Shown: positions 45,313-55,358, numbered from the stretch's first letter. The stretch: DNA of 64,000 bases from Desulfuromonas versatilis (GCF_019704135.1 NZ_AP024355.1:4161034-4225033), one strand, 5' to 3'. Notes: generated by a model from the sequence alone, not told the origin. A program made the numbers and translations.

Positions 45313-47187
45313 TCAAAGCGTGGTGAACTCCTGCACCGCGCTCTCCGTGACGCCGCCGCGGTCGTCCTCCGCGATCACCTTCCAGAAGTAGGTGGTCGCC
45401 GGCTGCAGGCCGCTGACGGTGGCGCTGGTCTCGGTCACCTGCGGCGCCGGCGCCGCGCCTCCTCCGCCGCCACCCCCGCCGCCGCAGGACACCAACAGCA
45501 GGGCCGCCGCGGCAAGCGCCAGCGGCAGTCGGCGCCGCCGGGACACGCCCCCCAGGCCCAGCAGAAGCAGCCCCGCCCCACCCAGTCCGGCAAGCAGCAC
45601 GGCCGGGCCGCCGCCCGTCGACTGGGCCACAATGCTGTCGGTAAACTCGGGGTTGTCGGCGACCAGCAGGCGGAAGCTGACAGTGTCGCCGTCCGGATCG
45701 GTACTGTCCTCCCAGCGGAAGGTCACGCTGGTCCCCAGATCCGCCTGGTCGGCAGCCGGGAAGACCAGGGCCGGCGCCACGGGCGGAAGGTTGGCGAGGA
45801 TCGACTGGTAGGCGGCCAGGCCGTTGACCAGCCCTGCCCCGTAGGCGTTGTCCGGCCCGATGGGGCCGCGGTCGGCGGCGGTGCGAACCAGGGTCGCTTC
45901 GAGCCCGCTCAGCGCAACCGCGGGGAACCCCTGCTGCAGCAGGGCCATGATCCCCGCCACATGGGGCGCCGAGAAGGAGGTCCCGGTGGCCAGCACGAAG
46001 CCCAGGTCCGCCGGCAGGCCGCTGGTCAGGATCTGGCGGCCGGGGGCCACCAACTCGGGGAAGATGCTCCCGTCGCAGGCCGAGGGTCCGCGGGCGCTGC
46101 TGGGCAGGATGGTGCCCGCCGAAGCGATCGTGTCCACCGCCCCCACCGCGAAGGCCTCGGGATAGTTGCCCGGGCTGATGCTGGTGGCGTTTGCCGGGCC
46201 GGTGTTGCCGGCGGCGAAGACCACCGGGATGCCTGCCGCGCGCAGGGCCTGCAGATCCGGGTGGAAGTTGGCGTTCAGGTTGGGATCGGGGTTGGCGCCG
46301 TCGATGCAGCTGCCGGCCGGGTCCTCGAAGCCCCAGGAGTTGTTCACCACGTCCGGCGCGTCGTCGGTGTCGGGGTTCCCGTCGGGGTCGAGCATCCACT
46401 GGAACCCCTGGTGAATGCCGCTCAGCGGCGCGAAACCGGCGTCGTTGAAGATCTTCACCGCGATCCAGCGGGCATCCGGGGCCACCCCGATGGAGGTCCC
46501 GCCGGCGTTGCCGCCGACCAGCACCCCGGCTACCGCGGTGCCGTGCCCCTCCTGGTCGAAGGGTGTGGCGTGCTCGCCGTTGGGGTCAAGCCAGCTGTTG
46601 CTCCCGCCCCGCCAGCGTCCGACCAGGTCCGGGTGGCTGGCATCCACCCCCGTATCCATGAGCCCGATCACCATCCCCGTCCCCGTCAGGCCCAGGTTCC
46701 ACAGTTCGGGGACGCCCACGGCGTGCAGGTTGTCCTCGATCCCGTTGGTGGCGCTGGGGACCGCCCGCGGGGCCTCGATCAGCGCGTCCAGCTTGACGCT
46801 CTCCACCCCCGGAAAGGCGGCCAGTTCGGCAACCATCTCCCGGGGCACCTCGAGGGCCAGCCCGTTGATCACCCACAGGGGCTTGACCTCCCCGCTCACC
46901 CTGCCTCGCAAATAGTCCCGCAGGGCCCTCTGCGACCCCTCGGCCCGGGCCTTGAGGGCCCTGACCACCTCCGCCCGCCGATGCTTTTTCTCCCGGCCCT
47001 GATACCGGGCCAGCTCCGCCCGCTCGGAAAAGGTCACGATCACCGGGATGTTATCCGCCGGCGCCGCCGCGGCCAGCTCGCCCTGCAGCTCGGGGGTAAC
47101 GACCCCGGCCCGGGTTTCCGGAACCCCCAGCAATCCCAGCAGCGAAACGACCACAAACAGCAACCAGCCACGTTGTATGGGTATCAT
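45313..47187 (-). CDS. Secreted subtilisin-like protease with internal sorting-signal-like hairpin
   Basis: A 624-residue protein with a signal peptide (~1-27), inhibitor-I9-type prodomain (~45-135) and S8 catalytic domain (~165-460). The catalytic Asp is in GLMDTGVDASHPD, His in EGHGTAVAGV, oxyanion Asn in VVFAAGNTGP and Ser in GTSFSAPHVAG. The C-terminal ~150 residues look like a fibronectin-III-type domain split by an insert. The insert is STGGGP, a hydrophobic helix, RRRR, a second hydrophobic helix (LPLALAAAALLLVS), then C and a run of nine Gly, after which the beta domain resumes (TSATVSGLQPATTYFWKV). The insert resembles a GlyGly-CTERM-like signal followed by a lipobox. It is a paralogue of the protease at 47431. 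Confidence 0.92.
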   Translation of the reverse strand: MIPIQRGWLLFVVVSLLGLLGVPETRAGVVTPELQGELAAAAPADNIPVIVTFSERAELARYQGREKKHRRAEVVRALKARAEGSQRALRDYLRGRVSGEVKPLWVINGLALEVPREMVAELAAFPGVESVKLDALIEAPRAVPSATNGIEDNLHAVGVPELWNLGLTGTGMVIGLMDTGVDASHPDLVGRWRGGSNSWLDPNGEHATPFDQEGHGTAVAGVLVGGNAGGTSIGVAPDARWIAVKIFNDAGFAPLSGIHQGFQWMLDPDGNPDTDDAPDVVNNSWGFEDPAGSCIDGANPDPNLNANFHPDLQALRAAGIPVVFAAGNTGPANATSISPGNYPEAFAVGAVDTIASAGTILPSSARGPSACDGSIFPELVAPGRQILTSGLPADLGFVLATGTSFSAPHVAGIMALLQQGFPAVALSGLEATLVRTAADRGPIGPDNAYGAGLVNGLAAYQSILANLPPVAPALVFPAADQADLGTSVTFRWEDSTDPDGDTVSFRLLVADNPEFTDSIVAQSTGGGPAVLLAGLGGAGLLLLGLGGVSRRRRLPLALAAAALLLVSCGGGGGGGGGAAPAPQVTETSATVSGLQPATTYFWKVIAEDDRGGVTESAVQEFTTL

Positions 47188-47430
47188 AGGTCAGCCCCCT
47201 CTGATTTGCCTGATGCCCGCATCCCGGCTCCCCGGTAGCGGGCTGAAGACAGTCACTTGACTGGTTTCAAGTTTAACCCAAAAAGGGAAAAAGGTCCCGT
47301 GCATCTAAACGTGGATCATGAATGGCTGCGGGTAGGTAGGGGTTTGAAACTGTTGTTGGTGATGGACTTCGAATTAAAATTTTGTGGAAAGAACATGCCT
47401 AGGCAGACTCTTGGGAAACCCAAATCATTC
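47188..47430. other. Leader region of the 45313 protease
   Basis: A 243-base gap. On the minus strand it has a GCCCGC/GCGGGC hairpin (about 47213-47241) upstream of a GAGGGGG ribosome-binding site. I saw no known riboswitch consensus. Confidence 0.4.
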
Positions 47431-50400
47431 TCAGGGGCTGATGGTGAACGGGTCATTCGAGACGTCATTCGCCAGCCACGCGCCACCGGCATCGTAGGCC
47501 GTCACCCGGACCAGACAGTTGGCTGAGTCGGCCGCGGGGAGCGTCCACGCGAAACTGGTCCCCGGGACACTGGCAATCGGGCTCCAGCTCACCCCGCCAT
47601 TGGTGGAATAGCGCACGAGATAATTCGCCGCCCCCGCATGGGCTGCCCATTGGATGGTGTAGGTCGCCCCCCCGGTCAGGGTTTCTCCGCCATTCGGCGA
47701 TCCCACCGCAAGAGCCGACGGAGGCGTGCCGGGAAGAATAGTGAAAGGCCCGTCAGACACGTCATTGGCCAACCACGCGCCACCTGCATTGTAGCCAGTC
47801 ACCCGAACCAGGCAGTTGTTCGAGTCAGTCGCGGGAACCGTCCACTCGAAGCTCGTCCCTACGACACTGGCAATCGGGTTCCAGCTCGCTCCGCCATTGG
47901 TGGAATAGCGCACAAGATAATTCGCCGCCCCCGCATGGGCTGCCCATTGGATGGTGTGGGTGGTCCCGCCGGTCAGGGCCTCTCCGCCATTCGGCGATAC
48001 CACCGCAAGAACCGACGGAGACGTTCCGGGCAAAAGGGTAAAGGCTCCGTCCGAAACGTCATTGGCCAGCCACGCGCCACCGGCATCGTAGGCCGTCACC
48101 CGGACCAGACAGTTGGCCGAGTCGGCCGCGGGGACCATCCACGCAAAACTGGTCCCCGTGATACTGGCAATCGCGTTCCAGTTCGCCCCGCCGTTGGTGG
48201 AATAGCGCACGAGATAATTCGCCGCCCCCGCATGGGCTGCCCATTGGATGGTGTGGGTGGTCCCGCCGGTCAGGGCCTCTCCGCCATTCGGCGATACCAC
48301 CGCAAGAACCGACGGAGACGTTCCGGGCAAAAGGGTAAAGGCTCCGTCCGAAACGTCATTGGCCAGCCACGCGCCACCGGCATCGTAGGCCGTCACCCGG
48401 ACCAGACAGTTGGCCGAGTCGGCCGCGGGGACCATCCACGCAAAACTGGTCCCCGTGATACTGGCAATCGCGTTCCAGTTCGCCCCGCCGTTGGTGGAAT
48501 AGCGCACGAGATAATTCGCCGCCCCCGCATGGGCTGCCCATTGGAGGGTGTGGGTGGTCCCGCCCGTCAGGGACTCACTACCGTTCGGCGATACCACCGC
48601 CAGAACCGACGGAGGCGTTCCGGGCAAAATGGTGAAGGACCCGTCGGACTCGTCATTGGCCAGCCACGCGCCACCGGCACCGTAGGCTGTCACCCGGACC
48701 AAGCAGTTGGCCGAGTCGGCCGCGGGGACCGTCCAAAGATGGTTATTGGCAGTCAATCCAGTAACGATCAAGGTCCAACTTGAACCATCGTCAATGGAAT
48801 AGCTCAAATCATAGCTCATAGCCTCTTCAACCGCGGACCACTCCACCGCATAGCTGCTGCCCACCGCCAGAATCTCCCCGCCATTGGGCGCCAGCACTTT
48901 CAGCCGGGATGCGGAAACCGCAAAGGCAACCACCGGTTCATCGGGGTCGTTGGAGGGGATATCAAAGGTGTCGGAAAAAATTCCGCCTCCGACCGCTGCG
49001 ATCCGCACCTGGAAGGTGCAGTCACCTCCCGCAGGGATGGTCTGGTTGGAGCAGGTATCGGTCCCCGCCTCGAGGGAAAAGGGCGGCGCCAGGGGGTCCG
49101 CCTGGGCGATCGGCCCCACCTCGAGGGGAACCCCGTCGGTGTTGGCGAGGGTCACCGTCTCCACCCGCGAATCCCCGTCCGGCACGTGGCCGAAGGGGAG
49201 CTGACGGTCGTCGGCCGGGGCCAGAGAGTCACTGACCACCAGGTTGGGGGTGGTGGCGACCACCAACGCCTGGTGAGCGGCCAGGGCATCCACCAGGCCG
49301 TAACCGTAGGTATTGTCCGGGCCCGCGGGGTCTTGCGGGTTGAGCCCGTCGAGCGCGGTCTGCTGCAGGACCCCCTGCAAATCCGCCACGGGAAAATCGG
49401 GAAATGCCTGCAGCAGAAGCGCCATCACCCCCGCCATGTGGGGCGAGGCGAAGGAGGTGCCGCTGGCCCTCACCATGTCGGCCTGGGCAACCCCGTCGAT
49501 TACCAACGGCAGCCCGGTGGTCAGGATCTGCTCGCCCGGGGCGACGATTTCCGGGAAAATGGTCCCGTCACAGGCGGATGGGCCGCGTGCGCTCTGGGAC
49601 ACGATGTCGATGGGGGAGGCAAAGAAGGTGTCGACCATTCCCACCCCGAACGCCTCGGGGTAGTTGGCCGGACTGACACTGGTCGCAGGGTTGGGGCCGG
49701 TGTTGCCGGCGGCAAAGACCACCGCGATCCCGGCGGCCTGCAGGGCCTGGATGTCCGGGTGGAAGTCGGCGTTCAGATCGGGGTCGGGATGGGCCTGGTC
49801 GATGCACGAGCCGGCTTCCATTTCGAACCCCCAGGAATTGTTGACTACATCCGGGGCATCGTCGGTGGCCGGGTTGCCGTCCGGGTCGAGAAACCATTGA
49901 AACCCCAGGTGGATGGCGCTGAGCGGGGCGTTCCCGGCGTCGTTGAAGGCCTTCACCGCGATCCACTGGGCCTCGGGAGCCACCCCGAAGGCCACGCCGT
50001 TGTGCTGGCCGCCCACGACCACCCCTGTTACCGCGGTACCGTGGCCGGCAACATCGGCGGGAGAGTTCGGGTGCTGGCCGTGGGGATCGTACCAGCTGTT
50101 GGTGCCGCCCCGCCACTTGGCGGCCAGATAAGGATGGCGCACATCCACCCCGGTGTCCATGATCCCCACCACCATGCCCTGGCCGGCAATCCCCAGATCC
50201 CAGAGAGCGGGGGCGTTGATCGCGGCCAGGTTGTCCTCGACTCCGCCAAGGGCCTGCGGGGCCAAGGTGGGCGCGGGGATCTGCGCATCCAGCGTGACAC
50301 TCGCCACCCCGGGCCAGGCGGCCAGGGCGGCGATCTCCTCGGGGGTGGCCCGCAGGGCAAGGCCGTTGATCGCCCAGAGGTCCTTGATCCCCTGCTTCCT

Positions 50401-50688
50401 GAGCCCCTTCAGATAGGCCCGCAGGGCTTTCTGCGAGTTTTTCGCCTTGTCCTTCAGGACCGTCACTACACCGGAGCGCCGATCTTTTTTGCCGAGGGTC
50501 TTGAATGCCCTGAGATCGGCCTTGTCGGACAAGGTGACAATGACGGGAATCTGCTCCCCCGGGGAGGCGAACTCCATGGCATTCTGGAGATCGGAACTGG
50601 TGACGCCGGCGAGAAGGGGTGTAGAGAAGAGCAGTACCAGGAATATCGCGATAAAGGACAGCCTGAAGCCGTTGGCGGTATGATGCAT
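47431..50688 (-). CDS. Large secreted subtilisin-like protease with five ~99-residue repeats
   Basis: A 1085-residue protein with signal peptide (ending TPLLA), I9-type prodomain and an S8 catalytic domain. Asp is in GIMDTGVDVRHP, His in AGHGTAVTGV and Ser in GTSFASPHMAG. A beta domain with DTCSNQTIPAGGDCTFQV (choice-of-anchor-D-like) follows, then five tandem repeats of ~99 residues. Each repeat carries PNGGE-x-LTGG, YLVRYSTNGG, W-x-VPAADSANCLVRVTAY and GGAWLANDVSD. ATG 50688 gives a normal signal peptide. Two repeat units are almost identical in DNA (297 bases apart), suggesting recent duplication. Likely extracellular or surface-bound. Confidence 0.92.
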   Translation of the reverse strand: MHHTANGFRLSFIAIFLVLLFSTPLLAGVTSSDLQNAMEFASPGEQIPVIVTLSDKADLRAFKTLGKKDRRSGVVTVLKDKAKNSQKALRAYLKGLRKQGIKDLWAINGLALRATPEEIAALAAWPGVASVTLDAQIPAPTLAPQALGGVEDNLAAINAPALWDLGIAGQGMVVGIMDTGVDVRHPYLAAKWRGGTNSWYDPHGQHPNSPADVAGHGTAVTGVVVGGQHNGVAFGVAPEAQWIAVKAFNDAGNAPLSAIHLGFQWFLDPDGNPATDDAPDVVNNSWGFEMEAGSCIDQAHPDPDLNADFHPDIQALQAAGIAVVFAAGNTGPNPATSVSPANYPEAFGVGMVDTFFASPIDIVSQSARGPSACDGTIFPEIVAPGEQILTTGLPLVIDGVAQADMVRASGTSFASPHMAGVMALLLQAFPDFPVADLQGVLQQTALDGLNPQDPAGPDNTYGYGLVDALAAHQALVVATTPNLVVSDSLAPADDRQLPFGHVPDGDSRVETVTLANTDGVPLEVGPIAQADPLAPPFSLEAGTDTCSNQTIPAGGDCTFQVRIAAVGGGIFSDTFDIPSNDPDEPVVAFAVSASRLKVLAPNGGEILAVGSSYAVEWSAVEEAMSYDLSYSIDDGSSWTLIVTGLTANNHLWTVPAADSANCLVRVTAYGAGGAWLANDESDGSFTILPGTPPSVLAVVSPNGSESLTGGTTHTLQWAAHAGAANYLVRYSTNGGANWNAIASITGTSFAWMVPAADSANCLVRVTAYDAGGAWLANDVSDGAFTLLPGTSPSVLAVVSPNGGEALTGGTTHTIQWAAHAGAANYLVRYSTNGGANWNAIASITGTSFAWMVPAADSANCLVRVTAYDAGGAWLANDVSDGAFTLLPGTSPSVLAVVSPNGGEALTGGTTHTIQWAAHAGAANYLVRYSTNGGASWNPIASVVGTSFEWTVPATDSNNCLVRVTGYNAGGAWLANDVSDGPFTILPGTPPSALAVGSPNGGETLTGGATYTIQWAAHAGAANYLVRYSTNGGVSWSPIASVPGTSFAWTLPAADSANCLVRVTAYDAGGAWLANDVSNDPFTISP
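47440..48890 (-). repeat. Tandem ~297-bp coding repeats
   Basis: Five ~297-base units encode the C-terminal repeats of the large protease. The units starting near 48059 and 48356 are almost identical over most of their length, while the outer ones are more diverged. Confidence 0.9.
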
Positions 50689-50787
50689 CCCCCCCCCTTT
50701 GATTGCCCAGCCTGAGTGCCGCCACCCGAGTCGAAAAATGACCCAAAAGCGCCGGCCCAAGGTATGGGTCAGGATTGAACCTGGTAC

Positions 50788-51240
50788 CTACTCTACCACA
50801 AGATCCCTGATCTGGTGATCCCCTACCACAATTGTCACCTTGTCGCCCCGCTTGACGTACTTGCCCGGGTTGGCGAAGAAAATAAAGTAGGACTTGCCGG
50901 CGACCGGCTTGTTCGTGGTCTGGCGCAGCGGGCCAACCTTGCCGGCATTGGGCACCAGGAATTTAGCGCCCGAATTTTGATGGATGAGGTAGGGGATATC
51001 CTTGCGACTGAAGAGGATTTCCGCCTTTATCGGGTCGATGGCCCGCCAACGGAAGTCGAGCATGTTCCCCGCCGCGGTCCAGCGCATGCCGATGACCTCA
51101 AGGCCGAGGTCCTCCTCCACCCTGATCCCTTCATTTTTCGCGCCCAGAGAAGCATCCGTCGATTCGGTCAAGGCATCCTTGTTTCCTGCACATCCGACCA
51201 GCAAACTCAACAACAAGACCCCGTAAATCAAAATCCTCAT
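50788..51240 (-). CDS. Lipoprotein of unknown function
   Basis: A 150-residue protein with a lipoprotein signal peptide (LLLSLLVGC, lipid-modified Cys at ~17). The mature ~130-residue domain is beta-rich, with WRAIDPIKAEILFSRKDIPY and YFIFFANPGKYVKRGDKVTI. No family recognised. It lies 99 bases upstream of the large protease on the same strand. Confidence 0.8.
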   Translation of the reverse strand: MRILIYGVLLLSLLVGCAGNKDALTESTDASLGAKNEGIRVEEDLGLEVIGMRWTAAGNMLDFRWRAIDPIKAEILFSRKDIPYLIHQNSGAKFLVPNAGKVGPLRQTTNKPVAGKSYFIFFANPGKYVKRGDKVTIVVGDHQIRDLVVE

Positions 51241-51513
51241 GCATCCTCCTGCTTTAGTTCATCAACAAGGGCTCTCCCGCCCCGGTTACAGACGCGTTTC
51301 ATTTTAACGGCTATGGGAGGGAATTCAAACCGCCAATGAGTCATCCCCTAAAAGCTGGAAAGGTAGGGTTTGCCTACCGGTGATTACGGGAATCACCCCA
51401 TAGTATGAGATTTCGAAACTGTTAACATAAAACAACATTTTCTCCCGCCAATTCGCATTAATCGAGCAAATGCATCCCAGAAAGATATTATCTGCCAACC
51501 AATGGAGGGACCT
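51241..51513. promoter_or_regulatory. Leader with two tandem hairpins before the secreted repeat protein
   Basis: A 273-base divergent gap. On the plus strand GGTAGG-GTTTG-CCTACC (51362-51378) is followed immediately by GGTGATT-ACGGG-AATCACC (51379-51397), sharing the boundary, about 115 bases before the start at 51514. Function unknown. Confidence 0.5.
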
Positions 51514-53508
51514 ATGCACTTGAAGACAGTCTGGAAAAAAAGTCATGCGTTATTTTGGTCAATCCTGCTGCTCCTGCTCCTGACCGGGACAGGCCCGGCC
51601 TTCGCGGCCTTGAAGGATTTCGGGCCCATTAACCCTGACAACGGCTATCCGGTCTGGTACCGGGATTTCAGCAGCAACGTCTCGGCCGCGGAGATAAACT
51701 TCTTCCAGGGGCTGCCGTTACAGCTGTGTGACTCCAAGGCTCTCTCCCCCTCGCCTGCCGGCGGCTTCATGTGCAACCTGCTTCCGGAAGACAGCGATCC
51801 GGCTGCCGGGGTCCCCGGTTTTGTCCCCGAAAACCCCACAGTATTCCCCGCAGACCCCTTCGCGGACCCACCAGTTGGCAACTTCCCCGGTGAATCCTTC
51901 TGGTGGTCTGCGGATGCCCTTTTCACCAGCGGCGGCATCGATGCCTCGCTTACCCTCGGGCTCGAAGCGGCCTTTGCCGGCACCCCGCTGGTCAACGGAA
52001 CCCAGATCAGCTTCGGCCGGGTAAGGATTCGCATCGACACCCCCATTGCCGGGGATTATCGGGTAACCCATCCCTACGGCGTGCAGGTCTTCCGAAATGT
52101 CCCTGCAGGCACCAGGACCATTAACTTTACCGATGATATTGGCATCGGTGGCCAGGGCGATTTCAGCGGGGCCTTGGCCAGCGCCATCGGTCCGTTCCTG
52201 AGGTGGGACACCGAGTTCCCGGTGGTCGTGGGCCTGCCGCCCAACGAAGAATACTTCGTTGGCGATCCCAACGTCGAACATACCGTCACCGGCAGCCCTT
52301 TCGGAACCAACTTCTTCAGGGTCGAGCGCATCGACCCCGGCAATAACGATGCGGTCCTGCAGGCGGAGCAGACCGACCTGTTCAGCATCACGGGCAAGAT
52401 TTACACCACCCCCATTTCCTCAGCATTGAAGGTGGAACGCGCCAGCTACTCGCGCGACAATACCCAGGCCCTGATTGCCGTATTCGCCTCGGCCAGCGTG
52501 GATTCTAATGTCCCCGGAACCCCCTCTTCCCTGGAAGTCTCGGGCGCCAATCTGCCCACCACGACCATGACGACCGACGGGGCAGGAAACTTTTTTTCCC
52601 ACCTGCTTACCCCACCCAACTCACTGCCCGGCACGCTTTTCGTCACCAACACCTCCGACAATCCGCCAACCGTTGTAGAGGTATCCCTTGTCGACGAAGT
52701 GGCCATTACCGAGGCCAGCTACGACCCCACCACCGAAGCCCTTACCGTTAAAGCGACATCGAGCGACCAGCTTGTCCTTCCTATGCTTACCACAAGCTTT
52801 GGAGATCTTACCGGAGGCCAAGCTTCATTTACCAACGTGCTCGCCCCCCCGGCCAAGGTCACAGTAAGTTCTTCGGCTGGTGGGGACGATTCGGAGATGG
52901 TGACGGTCAGCATTATCCCCCCCGAAATATTGGCCGTTGTCAGCCCGAATGGGAATGAAACCTTAACTGGAGGGGATGTGTTCCAGGTACAATGGTCTTC
53001 CCATGCTGGAGCCACCCGATATCTGGTGCGTTACTCAATCAACGGCGGGGCGAGTTGGCTTCCGATAGCAAACGTTGAAGGGACCAGTTTTGATTGGACG
53101 GTTCCATCGGCCGACTCGGCCAACTGCCTGATCCGGGTAACCGCCTACGATGCCGGTGGTGCGTGGCTGGCTAACGATGTATCGGATAACCCGTTCACCA
53201 TTGCGCCGGGAACACCCCCCTCCGTGCTGGCGGTTGTCTCACCGAACGGCAACGAAGCCCTTACTTCAGGGGCCACACATCTTATCCAATGGTCCGCCCC
53301 GGCAGGTGCCGCAAGTTACCTTTTGCGCTACTCGGTCAACGGAGGAGCGAACTGGCTCCCCATCGTCAGCACAACGGGAACCAGTTACCTTTGGACCGTG
53401 CCTGCCGCGAATTCGTCGAACTGCCTGCTAAGGATCACCGCCTATGATGCTGGGGGTTCCTGGCTTGCCAACGATGTTTCCAATGCTCCTTTTGGCATCA
53501 CACCATAA
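51514..53508 (+). CDS. Large secreted protein sharing repeats with the 47431 protease
   Basis: A 664-residue exported protein with signal peptide (~1-32, ending GPAFAA). The N-terminal ~270 residues form an unrecognised domain beginning LKDFGPINPDNGYPVWYRD. Beta-sandwich-like regions follow (~290-470). At the C-terminus are two copies of the ~99-residue repeat found in the neighbouring protease (PNGNETLTGG, YLVRYSINGG, SANCLIRVTAYDAGGAWLAN). ATG 51514 has GGAGGG seven bases upstream. The repeat modules may let it bind the same partner or surface as the protease. Confidence 0.85.
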   Translation: MHLKTVWKKSHALFWSILLLLLLTGTGPAFAALKDFGPINPDNGYPVWYRDFSSNVSAAEINFFQGLPLQLCDSKALSPSPAGGFMCNLLPEDSDPAAGVPGFVPENPTVFPADPFADPPVGNFPGESFWWSADALFTSGGIDASLTLGLEAAFAGTPLVNGTQISFGRVRIRIDTPIAGDYRVTHPYGVQVFRNVPAGTRTINFTDDIGIGGQGDFSGALASAIGPFLRWDTEFPVVVGLPPNEEYFVGDPNVEHTVTGSPFGTNFFRVERIDPGNNDAVLQAEQTDLFSITGKIYTTPISSALKVERASYSRDNTQALIAVFASASVDSNVPGTPSSLEVSGANLPTTTMTTDGAGNFFSHLLTPPNSLPGTLFVTNTSDNPPTVVEVSLVDEVAITEASYDPTTEALTVKATSSDQLVLPMLTTSFGDLTGGQASFTNVLAPPAKVTVSSSAGGDDSEMVTVSIIPPEILAVVSPNGNETLTGGDVFQVQWSSHAGATRYLVRYSINGGASWLPIANVEGTSFDWTVPSADSANCLIRVTAYDAGGAWLANDVSDNPFTIAPGTPPSVLAVVSPNGNEALTSGATHLIQWSAPAGAASYLLRYSVNGGANWLPIVSTTGTSYLWTVPAANSSNCLLRITAYDAGGSWLANDVSNAPFGITP

Positions 53509-53574
53509 TTGTCCGGCATGCGGAAAATAGAGGTGGGGCCCCTCGCAAGGGGCTAACTCTACTGGCAAATCGAG

Positions 53575-53610
53575 CTCCCCTCCGGCACCGCTGGAGGGGA
53601 GTATTTTTTT
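53575..53610 (+). terminator. Rho-independent terminator
   Basis: A CTCCCCTCC / GGAGGGGAG stem with a nine-base loop, then TATTTTTTT. It follows the secreted repeat protein. The 594-base gap 53509-54102 holds this terminator, a second short hairpin at ~53536-53553 and AT-rich DNA leading into the polysaccharide cluster. I see no convincing gene in it. Confidence 0.9.
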
Positions 53611-54102
53611 CTGGGAGCCACCCCGTGTTGCGTCCTAAAGATCTTAATTCGGCAGGGGGCAGGCTTTATGTCCATAGGGTGGAAAAAATTGGACCATGGG
53701 AGGATTATTGACAATTCCAAAACCAAGGGGATGAAAGGCGTTGATGAAATATTTGCTTTCACTTAACCCCGATCCCGGTTTTTACAGGGTGCCCGGAGAA
53801 ACCTAAGGCATCCCGATCTCCATCAAACCTCCATGCGGAGAGCAGTATAGAAAAAAATGCTCCCTAGATTGGACATGGGGTGATTTTTATGTAAAAAATG
53901 TTGTTTGCGTGCATATCACGCTTCGCCCAGAATCCCGGTAGCGATTACCAATTTATCAGGTCTCGCTTAAGGCAATTAATAAAACAGGCCATCCTGTCGA
54001 TCCAGAAGAATCTGAAATTACTCGGCGTCTCCTCTACATGCAAGTCTTGCAGGCATTGGTCTCCCAGGACCGGGTCCATTTTGTGAAAAAAGGCTTTGCC
54101 CC

Positions 54103-55230
54103 TTGAGAAAAAAAATCCTTTCCGTATTCGGCACCCGCCCGGAAGCCATAAAGATGGCTCCAATCGTCAAGGCCCTGGCAGCGAATTCCGATTGTTTCCA
54201 AAGCAGAGTATGTGTTACTGCCCAACATCGGCAGATGCTCGACCAGGTGCTCAACCTGTTCGAGATTCGTCCCGAGTACGACCTGGATATCATGAAACCC
54301 GGGCAAAGTCTCACCGAGATCACTTGCCGTGTCCTGCAGGGACTTACGCCAGTCCTCGAGGACTTCAAGCCTGATGTCGTGCTGGTCCATGGGGACACCA
54401 CCACAACCATGGCAGGGAGTTTGGCAGCGTTTTACCGAAAAATACCTGTCGGCCATGTCGAGGCGGGCCTGCGCACGGGAAATATCTATTCCCCTTGGCC
54501 CGAAGAAATGAACCGGCGCCTGGCCGGCGCAATTACCAGATACCATTTTGCCCCAACTGCGCGTGCCCGCCAGAACCTCCTGGACGAAGGGGTCGCCAGT
54601 CAGTCCATCATGGTCACCGGCAACACGGTGATCGACGCCCTGCTCGACGCTGTCCGAATGGTGCAAAGCAACAACTACCTGCAGCGACAAATGGATGAGC
54701 GTTTTGCATTTCTCGATTCAACCAAACGCATGGTACTGGTCACCGGCCACCGCAGGGAAAACTTCGGTGAAGGTTTCGAGCAGATCTGCAGTGCTCTCAA
54801 AGAGATCGCGAAAAAGCACGATGACGTGGAGATCCTTTACCCGGTTCACATGAACCCCCAGGTTCAGGGGCCAGTAAAACGCATTCTGGGTAAGGTTCCC
54901 AGGGTTCACCTGATTGAACCTCAGGGATATCTGCCGTTTGTCTACCTGATGAATCGATCCCACCTGATCATCACCGATTCCGGCGGTGTCCAGGAGGAGG
55001 CTCCCTCCCTGGGCAAACCGGTGCTCGTAATGCGCGAGACAACTGAACGACCGGAGGCCGTCTCAGCGGGAACAGTGAAACTGGTGGGCACGACGGCTGA
55101 AAGAATCCGTACAGAAGCATCCTTGCTTCTGGGAGACATCCACGCATACCAGGCCATGTCGCTAGCCCACAACCCCTATGGCGATGGAAAGGCGGCGGCT
55201 CGCATAGTCAATGCACTTAAACAAGCTTAG
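54103..55230 (+). CDS. wecB: UDP-N-acetylglucosamine 2-epimerase
   Basis: A 375-residue non-hydrolysing epimerase that converts UDP-GlcNAc to UDP-ManNAc. Family signatures: [47 protein letters not shown] and [20 protein letters not shown]. The start is probably the TTG at 54103 ([10 protein letters not shown]); no in-frame ATG fits. It feeds WecC encoded next. Confidence 0.95.
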   Translation: MRKKILSVFGTRPEAIKMAPIVKALAANSDCFQSRVCVTAQHRQMLDQVLNLFEIRPEYDLDIMKPGQSLTEITCRVLQGLTPVLEDFKPDVVLVHGDTTTTMAGSLAAFYRKIPVGHVEAGLRTGNIYSPWPEEMNRRLAGAITRYHFAPTARARQNLLDEGVASQSIMVTGNTVIDALLDAVRMVQSNNYLQRQMDERFAFLDSTKRMVLVTGHRRENFGEGFEQICSALKEIAKKHDDVEILYPVHMNPQVQGPVKRILGKVPRVHLIEPQGYLPFVYLMNRSHLIITDSGGVQEEAPSLGKPVLVMRETTERPEAVSAGTVKLVGTTAERIRTEASLLLGDIHAYQAMSLAHNPYGDGKAAARIVNALKQA

Positions 55231-55358
55231 TTGCTGAAAATTGGCCCGCGCCCCGACTGAATCAGCCTTGTTGCCCATTGGAACAGGTCTGCCATGAGGG
55301 TTTCCCCAGATCCAAACCGTCTGCATAACATTTTGAAATTGATGAAACCAGGGCATCC

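Noticed and set aside
45241-47238. Very long open frame antisense to the 45313 protease (and similar antisense frames elsewhere)
   Set aside because: High-GC codon bias of the true gene leaves the antisense frame open; the translation is Gly/Arg/His-rich without domains, while the minus-strand frame is a clear subtilase.
51241-51513. c-di-GMP (GEMM) riboswitch, common in Geobacter-type leaders
   Set aside because: I looked for GGGCAAACC and GACGCAAAGCC-type signatures here and in the leaders at 13041-13107, 17015-17079, 47188-47430 and 50689-50787 and found none.
53898-54086. Small 62-residue open frame before wecB
   Set aside because: No ribosome-binding site, no recognisable features, and it lies in AT-rich leader DNA.
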